Assembly (NCBI GenBank): GCA_017501545.1
Contig: JAFVWS010000008.1
Coordinates: 1-64,000 of the forward strand
Direction: 5' to 3'
DNA from: Clostridia bacterium
GTDB lineage: Bacteria > Bacillota > Clostridia > Oscillospirales > CAG-272
Length of the DNA stretch: 64,000 nucleotides
Positions 32,051 to 41,779 of this stretch are shown piece by piece. Under the pieces are notes generated by a model, which saw nothing but the letters and a program-made list of their open reading frames with translations, was not told the origin of the DNA and did no database searches. The position numbers and the translations under genes are program-made. Positions within the stretch are counted from its first letter, which is position 1. Each line of letters begins with the position of its first letter.

Positions 32051-34327
32051 ATGGAAATGTGTTCAAGATGCAAAAAAAGACCGGCAACGGTTTATATAAT
32101 GAAGCTTGAGAACAATGTTCAAAAGCAAGAGGGTCTTTGCCTTGTCTGTGCAAAGGAGCTTGGAATTAAGCCCGTCAACGATATGATGACCAAAATGGGC
32201 ATCACCGAGGAGGAGCTTGAAAATATGGAGAAGATGTATGCCGATATGCTCCCAATGGCTCAAGATTCTGAGGGAGAGGACGACGATGAGGATTCTCCAA
32301 CTATAGATTTTTCCAAAATAATGAAAAATATGGGCGTTCAAGGCGAAGCACCAAAGGATGACAAGGGTGGAAAGAAGGACAAAAAGAAGGACGAGCGCAA
32401 GCATTTAAATTCCTTCTGCACAAATCTCACTCAACGTGCTCTTAATGGTAAGCTTGATAGAATTATCGGCAGAGAAAGAGAGCTTGAAAGAGTAATCCAA
32501 ATTCTTAGCCGTCGCCAAAAGAATAATCCTTGCTTAATAGGTGAGCCGGGCGTTGGTAAAACCGCAATTGCAGAGGCGCTTGCACAAAGAATTGTCGAGG
32601 GTAACGTTCCATATAAGCTTAGGAAATGCGAGATTTATCTTGTTGACCTGACTGCACTTGTCGCTGGTACTCAATTTAGAGGTCAGTTTGAGGCGAGAAT
32701 TAACGGACTTTTAAAGGAGGTTAAGGAGGCAGGCAACATAATACTTGTAATTGACGAGATTCACAACATCGTCGGAACAGGTAATTCTGAGGGTAGCATG
32801 AACGCTGCCAACATTCTTAAGCCAGCCCTTTCTCGTGGCGAAATACAGGTTATCGGCGCAACAACGCTTAAGGAATATCGCAAGTATATCGAAAAGGATT
32901 CCGCCCTTGAAAGACGCTTTCAGCCTGTAAAGGTAGAGGAGCCTTCAATTGAAGAATCAATTGAAATGATTAAGGGAATTAAGCATTACTACGAAATCTA
33001 TCATGGCGTAAAAATCTCTGACGAGATGGCAAAAAGCGCGGTTGTAATGAGTGAAAGATATATAACCGACAGATTTTTGCCAGATAAGGCAATCGACCTA
33101 ATTGACGAGGCTTGCTCACACATCGTTTTGCACGCACCACATATTAACGAGCGTCATAAGATTATCGAAAAGCTTGGTGATGTTGATGCGAAAACAGAAG
33201 CCTTGAATGCAAAAATGTCAGAGGAGGGCAAGGAGCCAAAGGAAAACGAATATAAGCTACTTGCTGAATTAAAGGCGGAGCGCTCAATGCTTCTTCTCGA
33301 AAAGGAAAAGCTCGATAAGGAATGTGAAAAAATAGAGATGACCAAGCAGGATTTAGCAGGCGTTATCGAAATTTGGACAGGTATTCCAGCAAGCAACATT
33401 TCCGAAGAGGAATTTGAAATGCTCGGCACTCTTGAAGACAAAATCAAATCAAGAATTGTTGGTCAGGACGAGGCAGTTAGCTCCTTGTGCGCCGCAATAA
33501 GAAGAAATAGAGCAGGCGTAAGCATTAAAAAGCGCCCAGCCTCCTTTATCTTTGCAGGTCCAACCGGCGTTGGTAAAACAGAGCTTGTAAAAACCTTGGC
33601 AAATGAGCTATTCAATACTCCTGACTCCCTTATTCGTCTTGATATGACAGAGTTTATGGAAAAGCACTCTGTGTCTAAAATTATAGGCTCCCCTCCAGGC
33701 TACGTTGGCTATGACGAGGCAGGACAGCTTACTGAAAAAATCAGACGCTCACCATACTCAGTTGTTCTTTTTGACGAAATTGAAAAGGCACACCCAGACG
33801 TATTAAATATTCTTCTTCAAATTCTTGATGAGGGTAAAATTGCTGACTCACAGGGCAGAACTATTAACTTTGAGAACACAGTTATTATAATGACCACCAA
33901 TGCAGGCGCAACCCTAACCTCCTCACAGGCAGGCTTTGGCTCGACCTCCTTCGAGGTGGCAAAGGAGAAGACCGAAAAGGCACTTTCCGGCTTCCTTCGT
34001 CCTGAATTTATTAACCGTATTGATGAAATAATCACCTTCCGTTCGCTCGAAATTGAGGATTTTGTAAGAATTGCCGATATTATGCTTTCAGATATGCAAA
34101 AGGCGCTTCTTGAAAGAAACGTAACCTTTAAATACACAAAGGAAGCTTGCGAGCATATTGCTAAGGAGTCCTTTAGCAAAAAGTTTGGTGCAAGAAATAT
34201 GCGCAGATATATTCAAACTAATATTGAGGATAAGCTTGCACACGCAATTATCTTTGAAATTAAGGGCAATATAATCGGCGCGTCAGTAGACGTAAAGGAT
34301 GGAGAATTAACCGTCGAATGTATCTAA
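32051..34327 (+). CDS. Clp ATPase with N-terminal zinc finger (ClpE-like)
   Basis: 758-residue AAA+ unfoldase, probably a partner of ClpP. The N-terminus carries CSRCKKRP (Cys4, Cys7) and CLVCAKEL (second Cys pair near 31-34), a treble-clef zinc finger as in ClpE and McsA. An acidic then Lys-rich linker (about 70-118) follows. AAA-1 has GEPGVGKT and a VIDEIHN Walker B; a coiled-coil middle domain (about 375-440) follows; AAA-2 has GPTGVGKTE and [10 protein letters not shown]. The ClpN repeat domain of ClpC is absent, which favours ClpE. It starts with a weak site (AGGAAAAAT) and an intrinsic terminator follows. No CtsR operator was seen. Confidence 0.9.
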   Translation: MEMCSRCKKRPATVYIMKLENNVQKQEGLCLVCAKELGIKPVNDMMTKMGITEEELENMEKMYADMLPMAQDSEGEDDDEDSPTIDFSKIMKNMGVQGEAPKDDKGGKKDKKKDERKHLNSFCTNLTQRALNGKLDRIIGRERELERVIQILSRRQKNNPCLIGEPGVGKTAIAEALAQRIVEGNVPYKLRKCEIYLVDLTALVAGTQFRGQFEARINGLLKEVKEAGNIILVIDEIHNIVGTGNSEGSMNAANILKPALSRGEIQVIGATTLKEYRKYIEKDSALERRFQPVKVEEPSIEESIEMIKGIKHYYEIYHGVKISDEMAKSAVVMSERYITDRFLPDKAIDLIDEACSHIVLHAPHINERHKIIEKLGDVDAKTEALNAKMSEEGKEPKENEYKLLAELKAERSMLLLEKEKLDKECEKIEMTKQDLAGVIEIWTGIPASNISEEEFEMLGTLEDKIKSRIVGQDEAVSSLCAAIRRNRAGVSIKKRPASFIFAGPTGVGKTELVKTLANELFNTPDSLIRLDMTEFMEKHSVSKIIGSPPGYVGYDEAGQLTEKIRRSPYSVVLFDEIEKAHPDVLNILLQILDEGKIADSQGRTINFENTVIIMTTNAGATLTSSQAGFGSTSFEVAKEKTEKALSGFLRPEFINRIDEIITFRSLEIEDFVRIADIMLSDMQKALLERNVTFKYTKEACEHIAKESFSKKFGARNMRRYIQTNIEDKLAHAIIFEIKGNIIGASVDVKDGELTVECI

Positions 34328-34330
34328 ATT

Positions 34331-34366
34331 AATAGGCGCTTGTATTAGCAAGCGCCTATTTTTTAA
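34331..34366 (+). terminator. intrinsic terminator of the clpE-like gene
   Basis: AATAGGCGCTTG (34331-34342) pairs with CAAGCGCCTATT (34349-34360), followed by a T-run. Confidence 0.9.
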
Positions 34367-34394
34367 ATTTTTTTACTTTAGTTTAATAAAGTAC

Positions 34395-34423
34395 TTGAAA
34401 TTGCATTTTACGTGTGATATTAT
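34395..34423 (+). promoter_or_regulatory. sigma-A promoter of proS
   Basis: TTGAAA (34395-34400), 17-bp spacer, TATTAT (34418-34423). The leader is only about 35 bases, too short for a T-box. Confidence 0.75.
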
Positions 34424-34463
34424 TAAGTATATTATTTATTAGAATGATTTAATGAGGATTAAA

Positions 34464-35900
34464 ATGGCTAACGACAAAAAAATGGTAGAGCAAATTACCT
34501 CTATGGAAGAGGACTTTGCAAAATGGTATACTGACGTAGTAAAAAAGGCTGACCTTATTGACTATTCAAGCGTAAAGGGCTGTATGATTATTCGTCCTTA
34601 TGGCTATGCAATTTGGGAAAACATTCAAAAGCTACTCGACCAAAGATTTAAGAAGACAGGCGTTGAAAATATTTATATGCCTATGTTCATTCCTGAATCA
34701 TTGCTTCAAAGAGAAAAGGACCACGTTGAGGGCTTTGCACCAGAGGTTGCTTGGGTTACCCATGGTGGTAGTGAGCCACTTACTGAAAGACTTTGCGTTC
34801 GTCCAACGTCAGAAACCCTTTTCTGTGAGCACTATGCAAATATTATTCGCTCATATAGAGATTTGCCAAAGCTTTATAATCAATGGTGTAGCGTTGTAAG
34901 ATGGGAAAAAACAACTCGTCCATTCCTTCGCTCACGTGAGTTCTTGTGGCAAGAGGGACATACAATGCACGCAACTGCTGAGGATGCAGAAAATGAAACT
35001 CTGCAAATGCTCAACGTATATGCAGATTTCTTTGAAAAGGATCTTGGCATTCCAGTTTTAAAGGGTAGAAAGACCGACAAGGAAAAGTTTGCAGGCGCAA
35101 ACGCTACATATACTGTAGAGGCACTTATGCACGATGGCAAGGCGCTTCAGGGTGGCACAAGCCATAACTTTGGTGACGGCTTTGCAAAGGCATTCAATAT
35201 TCAGTACCTTGATAAGGACAATACTTTAAAGTATTGCCACCAAACCTCATGGGGCGTTTCAACAAGAATTATCGGCGCTATCATTATGACACACGGCGAT
35301 AACAACGGTCTTGTTTTACCACCAAGCGTTGCTCCAATTCAAGTAGTTGTTATTCCTTGCGCACAGCATAAGCCTGGCGTAATTGAAAAGGCAACTGAGG
35401 TTATGGAAAGAGTAAATCAATTTGCAAGGGCAAAAATTGATATTTCCGATAACTCACCTGGCTGGAAATACGCTGAGTACGAAATGAAGGGCGTTCCTCT
35501 TCGTCTTGAAATCGGCCCACGTGATATTGAGAACAACCAATGTGTATTGGTTCGTCGTGATAGTAGAGAAAAAATCTTTGTTTCACTTGATGAGCTTGAG
35601 GCTAAAATTCCTGAAATTTTGGCTGATATTACACTCGGCTTATATAATAAGGCACAAGAAAACAGAAAAAATCGCACGTATACTGAAACTGAGCTTGATA
35701 GCTTTATTAAAACTGCAAGCGAAAAGTCAGGTTACATTAAGGCGCACTGGTGTGGCGACCTTGAATGTGAGCTAAAGCTCAAGGAGCTTGCTGATGTTAC
35801 TTCTCGTTGTATGCCACTTGATGAGCAGGGCACAACTGGAAAATGTATTTGCTGTGGCAAGGAAGCTGACAAGCTTGTTTACTGGGGCAAGGCATATTAA
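34464..35900 (+). CDS. proS: prolyl-tRNA synthetase, short archaeal/eukaryotic-type
   Basis: Class II synthetase charging tRNA-Pro. Motif 2 (the [19 protein letters not shown] stretch) and the class II motif 1/3 regions are clear, and there is no bacterial editing insertion. The C-terminal zinc-type extension has a Cys near the ECELKL stretch, then SRCMPL and KCICCGKEA, and the chain ends in Tyr (WGKAY), all marks of the eukaryote-like form that many Clostridia carry. The frame starts four codons earlier, but ATG 34464, just past GAGGATTAAA, gives 478 residues and the usual MANDKK opening. Confidence 0.96.
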   Translation: MANDKKMVEQITSMEEDFAKWYTDVVKKADLIDYSSVKGCMIIRPYGYAIWENIQKLLDQRFKKTGVENIYMPMFIPESLLQREKDHVEGFAPEVAWVTHGGSEPLTERLCVRPTSETLFCEHYANIIRSYRDLPKLYNQWCSVVRWEKTTRPFLRSREFLWQEGHTMHATAEDAENETLQMLNVYADFFEKDLGIPVLKGRKTDKEKFAGANATYTVEALMHDGKALQGGTSHNFGDGFAKAFNIQYLDKDNTLKYCHQTSWGVSTRIIGAIIMTHGDNNGLVLPPSVAPIQVVVIPCAQHKPGVIEKATEVMERVNQFARAKIDISDNSPGWKYAEYEMKGVPLRLEIGPRDIENNQCVLVRRDSREKIFVSLDELEAKIPEILADITLGLYNKAQENRKNRTYTETELDSFIKTASEKSGYIKAHWCGDLECELKLKELADVTSRCMPLDEQGTTGKCICCGKEADKLVYWGKAY

Positions 35901-35932
35901 TTTAATTTGAATTTTATTTGGAGGATACAAAT

Positions 35933-37282
35933 ATGTTTAAAAATCAATATCTTAACGAGCTTATGGAAAGAGTCGTTAAAAGAAATCAAAATGAGCCTGA
36001 ATTCCACCAAACAGTAGAAGAGGTTCTTGCATCAATCGAGCCAGTTATCGAGGCACGCCCAGAGTACATTACAAGTGGCGTTCTTGAGAGAATGGTTGAG
36101 CCTGAAAGAATTATTAAGTTCAGAGTTCCATGGGTTGATGATAACGGTAAGGTTCAAGTTAACCGTGGCTTTAGAATTCAATTCAACAGCGCAATCGGTC
36201 CATATAAGGGAGGACTTCGTTTCCACCCATCAGTATACGAGGGAATTATTAAGTTTCTCGGCTTTGAGCAAACATTCAAAAACAGCTTAACATCACTCCC
36301 AATGGGTGGTGGTAAGGGTGGCTCTGACTTTGACCCACAAGGTAAGAGCGATGCAGAGGTTATGCGCTTCTGCCAAAGCTTTATGACAGAGCTTTATAGA
36401 CACATTGGTGCAGACCTTGACGTTCCAGCAGGCGATATCGGTGTTGGTGCAAGAGAGGTTGGCTATATGTTCGGCCAATACAAGAGATTAAAGAATGAAT
36501 TTACAGGCGTGCTTACAGGTAAAGGCATTTCTTATGGTGGCTCACTCATTCGTCCAGAGGCAACAGGCTACGGCGCTGTTTACTATACTGAGAATATGCT
36601 AAGCTACTTCAAGGATTCAATCAAGGGCAAGACCTTTGCAATTTCAGGCTTCGGTAACGTTGCTTGGGGCGCAGTAAAGAAGGTTACTGAGCTTGGTGGT
36701 AAGGTTGTTACAATCTCTGGTCCTGACGGCTATGTTTACGATGAGGACGGTATCAGCACAGAGGAAAAAATCAACTATATGCTTGAAATGCGTGCATCCT
36801 GCCGTAACAAGGTTCAAGACTATGCAGATAAGTTTGGCGTTCCATTCTTTGCTGGAAAGAAGCCATGGGGCGTAAAGGCAGACATCCTAATGCCATGCGC
36901 TACTCAAAACGAGGTTGGCATTAAGGAAGCAGAGGCTATTGTTGCAAATGGCGTTAAGTATTATGTTGAGGTTTCAAATATGCCTACAACTAACGAGGCA
37001 GTTGCTTACCTTAAGGAAAATGGCGTTATCGTTGCTCCTTCAAAGGCAGTTAATGCAGGTGGAGTTGCAGTTTCAGGTCTTGAAATGTCACAAAACTCAA
37101 TGCGTTATAGCTGGACAGCAGAAGAGGTTGATGAGAAGCTTAAGGGCATCATGAAAAACATCTTCGAAAACTCAATCAAGGCAGCAAACAAGTATGGTCT
37201 TGGTGACGACCTCGTTGCAGGCGCTAACATTGCAGGCTTTATTAAGGTTGCAGATGCTATGCTTGCACAAGGTGTGGTTTAA
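35933..37282 (+). CDS. gdhA: glutamate dehydrogenase (GdhA type)
   Basis: Hexameric enzyme interconverting glutamate and 2-oxoglutarate plus ammonia. The active-site Lys is in the PMGGGKGGSDFDP motif (near residue 126), after the GPYKGGLRFHP substrate loop; the Rossmann nucleotide site is SGFGNVAWGA, followed by PSKAVNAGGVAVS. 449 residues, the size of the NADP-preferring bacterial form. The frame is open five codons earlier at TTG, but that overlaps the GGAGG site; ATG 35933 is right. It lies 32 bp after proS with its own ribosome site, and a terminator follows. Confidence 0.95.
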   Translation: MFKNQYLNELMERVVKRNQNEPEFHQTVEEVLASIEPVIEARPEYITSGVLERMVEPERIIKFRVPWVDDNGKVQVNRGFRIQFNSAIGPYKGGLRFHPSVYEGIIKFLGFEQTFKNSLTSLPMGGGKGGSDFDPQGKSDAEVMRFCQSFMTELYRHIGADLDVPAGDIGVGAREVGYMFGQYKRLKNEFTGVLTGKGISYGGSLIRPEATGYGAVYYTENMLSYFKDSIKGKTFAISGFGNVAWGAVKKVTELGGKVVTISGPDGYVYDEDGISTEEKINYMLEMRASCRNKVQDYADKFGVPFFAGKKPWGVKADILMPCATQNEVGIKEAEAIVANGVKYYVEVSNMPTTNEAVAYLKENGVIVAPSKAVNAGGVAVSGLEMSQNSMRYSWTAEEVDEKLKGIMKNIFENSIKAANKYGLGDDLVAGANIAGFIKVADAMLAQGVV

Positions 37283-37295
37283 TATAAAAACAACT

Positions 37296-37326
37296 AAAAA
37301 AGCATCCATTTTGGGTGCTTTTTCCT
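37296..37326 (+). terminator. intrinsic terminator of gdhA
   Basis: AAAAGCATCC pairs with GGGTGCTTTT (one G-T pair), followed by a T-run. Confidence 0.85.
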
Positions 37327-37386
37327 TTTTTAGTTTAAAATTTACATTTATATAATAATTATAAACAAAAATTTATATTTATCATA

Positions 37387-37415
37387 TTGATTTTTGTGCA
37401 ACTTTGTAGTATAAT
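37387..37415 (+). promoter_or_regulatory. sigma-A promoter of the solute-binding lipoprotein
   Basis: TTGATT (37387-37392), 17-bp spacer, TATAAT (37410-37415). No catabolite-repression (cre) box was found nearby by eye. Confidence 0.75.
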
Positions 37416-37453
37416 ATATCCAGCGAAATATGTATTCTTATAGGAGGTAAGTA

Positions 37454-39085
37454 ATGAAAAAGAAAATTTTCGCATTATTGCTTGTAGTTTTAATGCTTGT
37501 TCCTTTTATTGTTGCTTGTGGTGGTAATGACACAAATACTGATTCAAACACTAACACAAACACAGAAAGCAACACACCAATAGACTCAAGCAAGCCATCT
37601 GACACTGGTTCAGGTGACACAACTACCGTAGAAAAGGTAGATACAAAGACAGACAAATCACAAAAATGGAAGGGTAAGACTCTTGATGTTCTTGCAAGCG
37701 GTTGGGGTCAAGACGCTGGTGGTGAAGACCCAACATATGGCGGTTACAACACTCACGCATGGTCACAGCCTGAGCTTTATGTAAGAGAGCAAAACGCTAT
37801 GTTAGACATCAAAATGGGTGTAACCATTAATAAGGCTGTATGGGCAAGACAGCTAAAGATTAAAGAGGTTTATGGTGTTACACTTAAGTGGCACAGAGCA
37901 GGAAGCAACAGCTCAATGCAAAACGAAATGCAAACAGGTCTTGAGGCTGGTGCTGCAAAGTTTCACATTGCCATCCCACGTGCATATGAGGCACAGTCAC
38001 TAATTGCAGCTGACACTGTATATGATCTTGCTAACAGCAAATATATCGACCTTACAAAATCATACTACAACCAAGCCGCTGTAGATTCATTCTCAGTATA
38101 TGGCCATACATTCTACGTTGCTGGTGACTTCAGCTATCTTGATGAATATACAGCATTCGTTATTTTCTATAACCAAGCTGTTTCACAAAGCATCCCTACA
38201 TTCCCTAACCTCTACAACAAGGTTGAAAATGGCACATGGACAATTTCTGAGCTTGCAAAGTGGGGACAACTTGTAGGTAAGGATGACGATGGTACATCTG
38301 ATTACCAGGATACTGACACATACGGCTTCGGTACAACTGCATTATCTACATTCTTCCAATCAAGTGGAATTCAACAGGTTTCTGTTGACAAGTCCTCTGG
38401 AAATAAGGATACATATAAATATCACATCACACTTAACGACGCAAACGTTCCAGCTCTTGTAAATGAGCTCGTTAATATTAAGACCTCTAACTGGGCAAGA
38501 ACCGCTTGGGACGGTGGATACGGAGCAATGCTTACTTCATTCAAAAATGGTAAGCTTCTATTCTATCAAGAGGTAACACAAAAGATTTTTGAGTTCCCAG
38601 CACAAAGCGAAACCTTCAAGGTTGCGGTTCTTCCAATGCCTATGCTAAATCAAGATCAAGAAAACTATTCAGCACCATTTGCTTCACAGGCAACTGTAAT
38701 GTGTATTCCTAAATGCACAACAGATAGAGAAATGTCTGAATACTTCTTCGACGTTCTTTCATGGACAGGTCAAGACTATGTAATGAAGGCATACTATCAA
38801 TCAATGCTTTCAAAGCTCTATGATGATGGTGAGTCATCAAGAGAGGATGCATACGAAATTCTTACACAGTATGTATATCCAAACCTTTCATATGACCAAG
38901 GTTATATTCACGAGGCAATGGGCGCAAAGTTTATGACAGGCGTTCAATCCGATACAATCACAAACGCTACTCCTTCTTCATCACCATTTATGACTTACTA
39001 TACTGAGTCATTTAATGATGCTAAGGATAAGCTCGACAACGAAAAGACTGGTTGGAACACATACGCAAAGAACTATAAAGACTAA
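37454..39085 (+). CDS. ABC-type sugar-binding lipoprotein (family 1 extracellular solute-binding protein)
   Basis: 543-residue exported substrate-binding protein. The signal peptide ends in VACGG (lipid-modified Cys near residue 23), followed by an Asn/Thr/Asp linker to about 60 and a large two-lobed domain rich in Trp and Tyr. The pattern is typical of carbohydrate-binding family 1 proteins, for example the helical FDVLSWTGQDYVMKAYY near the C-terminus. No permease or ATPase gene is adjacent: it is monocistronic, with its own promoter and terminator. It lies beside a GH36 alpha-galactosidase, which suggests but does not show an alpha-galactoside ligand. Confidence 0.87.
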   Translation: MKKKIFALLLVVLMLVPFIVACGGNDTNTDSNTNTNTESNTPIDSSKPSDTGSGDTTTVEKVDTKTDKSQKWKGKTLDVLASGWGQDAGGEDPTYGGYNTHAWSQPELYVREQNAMLDIKMGVTINKAVWARQLKIKEVYGVTLKWHRAGSNSSMQNEMQTGLEAGAAKFHIAIPRAYEAQSLIAADTVYDLANSKYIDLTKSYYNQAAVDSFSVYGHTFYVAGDFSYLDEYTAFVIFYNQAVSQSIPTFPNLYNKVENGTWTISELAKWGQLVGKDDDGTSDYQDTDTYGFGTTALSTFFQSSGIQQVSVDKSSGNKDTYKYHITLNDANVPALVNELVNIKTSNWARTAWDGGYGAMLTSFKNGKLLFYQEVTQKIFEFPAQSETFKVAVLPMPMLNQDQENYSAPFASQATVMCIPKCTTDREMSEYFFDVLSWTGQDYVMKAYYQSMLSKLYDDGESSREDAYEILTQYVYPNLSYDQGYIHEAMGAKFMTGVQSDTITNATPSSSPFMTYYTESFNDAKDKLDNEKTGWNTYAKNYKD

Positions 39086-39090
39086 TACAA

Positions 39091-39122
39091 AAAAGGATGC
39101 TATTTCGGTAGCATCCTTTTTA
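39091..39122 (+). terminator. intrinsic terminator of the solute-binding lipoprotein
   Basis: A perfect 12-bp stem, AAAAGGATGCTA with TAGCATCCTTTT (39091-39102 with 39109-39120). Confidence 0.9.
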
Positions 39123-39143
39123 TTAAATATAGGTAGATATTTC

Positions 39144-39172
39144 TTGAAAAGCAACTGTGTTTATGATATACT
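39144..39172 (+). promoter_or_regulatory. sigma-A promoter of the alpha-galactosidase
   Basis: TTGAAA (39144-39149), 17-bp spacer, TATACT (39167-39172). Confidence 0.75.
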
Positions 39173-39204
39173 GAATATATAAAAATTATAAGTAAGGAAT
39201 TATT

Positions 39205-41388
39205 ATGGCAATCTTAGTAAACGATAACAAAATTTTCACCTTGAACACCAAAAATACTACGTATCAAATGTATGTAAATGAGGATGGAATACTTTTTCAT
39301 TCATACTATGGTGCGAAAATGGAGTATAGCGACCTATCCTATGCGTCACATAAGAATGGTTGGATGGCTTCATTTTCTGCAAATCCAAAAGGGAAAAGGT
39401 ATTCTCACAACCACACCAGTGAGGAGCTTTCGTGCTTTGGCGTTGGTGACTTTAGATTAAGCGCGCTTGCGCTTGTAAACCACGATGGTACAATCGGTGC
39501 TGAGCCCGTATATCATAGCCATAAGGTGGTTAAAGGTAAATACCAAATTAAAGGCTTGCCTGCATTTTATGGTGATGAAGGAGAAACGCTTGTAATAACT
39601 CTTAAGGACAAAGCATACGACGTTTATTTTCATATGTATTATGGTGTTTTAGAGGAGTACGACCTTATTACAAGGGCAATGGTGGTTGAAAATAAAACAG
39701 ATAGCGAAATTAAGCTGAATAAAGCACTATCTATGTCGCTTGACTTGGTAAGTGGCTCATATGATATGATTCATTTTCACGGCGCACATATGCGCGAAAG
39801 ACAGCTTGAAAGGACAAGAATTACACACCTTACCTCAACAGTGTCAAGCGTGCGTGGTGCATCAAGCCATATGCAAAATCCATTTGTTATCGTTTGTGAC
39901 AAGGGTGCAAACGAGGAATATGGTAGCGCCTATGGAATCGGCTTGGTTTATAGTGGCAACTTTGTTATCTCAGCAGAAAAGGACCAGCACGAAACAACAA
40001 GAATTGTCGCTGGCATTAATCCGGAATGCTTTGAATATACAGTTTTCCCAAATGATACCTTTGAAACACCTGAGGTTGCTCTTGTTTATAGTAATGAGGG
40101 CTTTGGTAAGCTTTCAAATAACTATCACAAGGCAATAAGAAACAACCTTTGCCGTGGTAAATATAAATATACAAGACGCCCAGTGCTTATTAATAACTGG
40201 GAGGCAACGTATTTTGATTTCAATGCGGATAAGCTCGTTTCAATGGCTAATGACGCAAGCGCACTCGGTGTTGAGCTTTTTGTAATGGACGATGGTTGGT
40301 TTGGACATAGAGATGATGACCACACGTCGCTTGGTGACTGGTTTGTAAACGAGAAAAAGCTACAGGGTAGCCTTGAAAACCTCGTTAAGCGCATTAATTC
40401 ACTTGGTATGCAGTTTGGTATATGGTTCGAGCCGGAGTGCATTTCTGAGGATAGTGAGCTTTTCAGGGCGCATCCGGACTATCGCTTTGCAATTCCAAAT
40501 CGTGACCCACAGGAGTCAAGACAGCAATATGTTCTTGATATGTCAAGAAAAGAGGTACGCGATAATATCTATGACCAGATGGTAAAGGTTCTTGAAAGCG
40601 CTAATATTACATATTTAAAATGGGATTTTAATAGACATATCACCGATTTGTATAGTGTAGCACTCCCTAAGGAGCGCCAAGGTGAGATTTATCATAGATA
40701 TATGCTCGGCGTTTATGAGCTTCTTGAAAGAATTACCCAAAAATTCCCAGATATATTATTCGAAAGCTGTTCAGGCGGTGGTGGTCGCTTTGATATGGGT
40801 ATGCTATATTATATGCCACAGGTTTGGACCAGCGATGACTCAGATGCAATAGACAGACTAAAAATTCAATATGGCACATCATTTGCTTACCCAGTAAGAA
40901 CAATGGGCGCGCACGTTTCTGTTTGTCCTAACCATGGCAATGCAAGAGTAACACCTCTAAAAACAAGAGGAAATGTGGCTTATTTTGGCACCTACGGCTT
41001 AGAGCTTGATATTACAAAGATGACAAGTGAGGAAAAGCAAGAAATTAAGCGTCAAATTGCAGAATTTAAAGAATATTATGACTTAATTCAGTTTGGTGAT
41101 TATTATAGACTTTTGTCACCATTCACACCTGAGGAAAGTCGTTACTGCGCTTGGGAAACGGTGAAGGCTGATGGTAGTGAGGCACTTGTATGCACAGTAG
41201 CCTATGAGTCAAAATGCACAGTCCCACCAGAGCTTTTAAAGGTTAAGGGACTTATTCCAAACAAAATGTATAGAATAAATGACTCAGAAGAGAAATATCT
41301 CGGCTCAGCTCTTATGAATATAGGATTCTGGCTTGACTATGACCACGTGTCCTATCCATCAAGGCTTTATCATATCACGTTAGCTTAA
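39205..41388 (+). CDS. GH36 alpha-galactosidase
   Basis: 727-residue cytoplasmic glycosidase that releases alpha-1,6-linked galactose from melibiose, raffinose-type sugars or galactomannan fragments. An N-terminal beta-supersandwich (to about residue 310) leads into the TIM barrel. Signature motifs are MDDGWFGHRDDDHTSLGDW, GIWFEPE, the nucleophile Asp in YLKWDFNRH, the SCSGGGGRFD loop, and the acid/base Asp region WTSDDSDAID. No signal peptide, so the sugar must be imported first. Its length and domain order are those of tetrameric GH36 enzymes such as AgaA/MelA-like Bacillota proteins. It starts after AAGTAAGGAATT. Confidence 0.96.
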   Translation: MAILVNDNKIFTLNTKNTTYQMYVNEDGILFHSYYGAKMEYSDLSYASHKNGWMASFSANPKGKRYSHNHTSEELSCFGVGDFRLSALALVNHDGTIGAEPVYHSHKVVKGKYQIKGLPAFYGDEGETLVITLKDKAYDVYFHMYYGVLEEYDLITRAMVVENKTDSEIKLNKALSMSLDLVSGSYDMIHFHGAHMRERQLERTRITHLTSTVSSVRGASSHMQNPFVIVCDKGANEEYGSAYGIGLVYSGNFVISAEKDQHETTRIVAGINPECFEYTVFPNDTFETPEVALVYSNEGFGKLSNNYHKAIRNNLCRGKYKYTRRPVLINNWEATYFDFNADKLVSMANDASALGVELFVMDDGWFGHRDDDHTSLGDWFVNEKKLQGSLENLVKRINSLGMQFGIWFEPECISEDSELFRAHPDYRFAIPNRDPQESRQQYVLDMSRKEVRDNIYDQMVKVLESANITYLKWDFNRHITDLYSVALPKERQGEIYHRYMLGVYELLERITQKFPDILFESCSGGGGRFDMGMLYYMPQVWTSDDSDAIDRLKIQYGTSFAYPVRTMGAHVSVCPNHGNARVTPLKTRGNVAYFGTYGLELDITKMTSEEKQEIKRQIAEFKEYYDLIQFGDYYRLLSPFTPEESRYCAWETVKADGSEALVCTVAYESKCTVPPELLKVKGLIPNKMYRINDSEEKYLGSALMNIGFWLDYDHVSYPSRLYHITLA

Positions 41389-41390
41389 TA

Positions 41391-41422
41391 AAAATGCCAA
41401 CCACAGGGTTGGCATTTTTTGC
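41391..41422 (+). terminator. intrinsic terminator of the alpha-galactosidase
   Basis: A perfect 12-bp stem, AAAATGCCAACC with GGTTGGCATTTT, 2 bp past the stop codon. Confidence 0.9.
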
Positions 41423-41520
41423 AGTTGCATTGTGCAAAAAGTCTAACAAGACTTTTTGGAGCTTAAATTTTAGGCATAATTAAATTATACTATACTTATA
41501 ATAACTATGGTGGTGATGTT

Positions 41521-41745
41521 ATGAATGAGTATGGAACAATCAATATTAAGCTGAAAGAGCTACTAGAGAAAAAGGGATTTAGTAAAAATAAGTTCAGTCA
41601 CAAGGCTGAAATGCAGAGAACACAAATAAATAATTTTTGTAACAATAAAATTACAAGACTTGACACAGACGTTTTGGCAAGAATTTGTACAGTTTTAGAG
41701 TGCGAAATATCAGATTTAATTGAGTTTATTCCACCTAAAAAATAA
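41521..41745 (+). CDS. small XRE-family HTH regulator
   Basis: 74 residues, essentially a single Cro/C1-type helix-turn-helix: LKELLEKKGFSKNKFSHKAE (helices 1-2), QRTQINNFCNN (recognition helix) and a C-terminal VLECEISDLIEFIPPK that matches the YozG/Cro-like small regulators. It starts after GGTGGTGATGTT. It is bounded by terminators on both sides, so it is a stand-alone gene between the GH36 gene and convergent hprK. Its targets are unknown. Confidence 0.88.
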   Translation: MNEYGTINIKLKELLEKKGFSKNKFSHKAEMQRTQINNFCNNKITRLDTDVLARICTVLECEISDLIEFIPPKK

Positions 41746-41746
41746 G

Positions 41747-41775
41747 AAAAAGAGTGTTTAAAACACTCTTTTTTG
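41747..41775. terminator. bidirectional intrinsic terminator, HTH gene / hprK
   Basis: AAAAGAGTGTTT with AAACACTCTTTT, with T-runs on both strands, between two convergent genes. Confidence 0.85.
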
Positions 41776-41779
41776 ATAA

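Noticed and set aside
32063..32404. Leftward 113-residue open frame
   Set aside because: Antisense to the zinc-finger and linker region of the ClpE-like gene; no evidence of expression signals.
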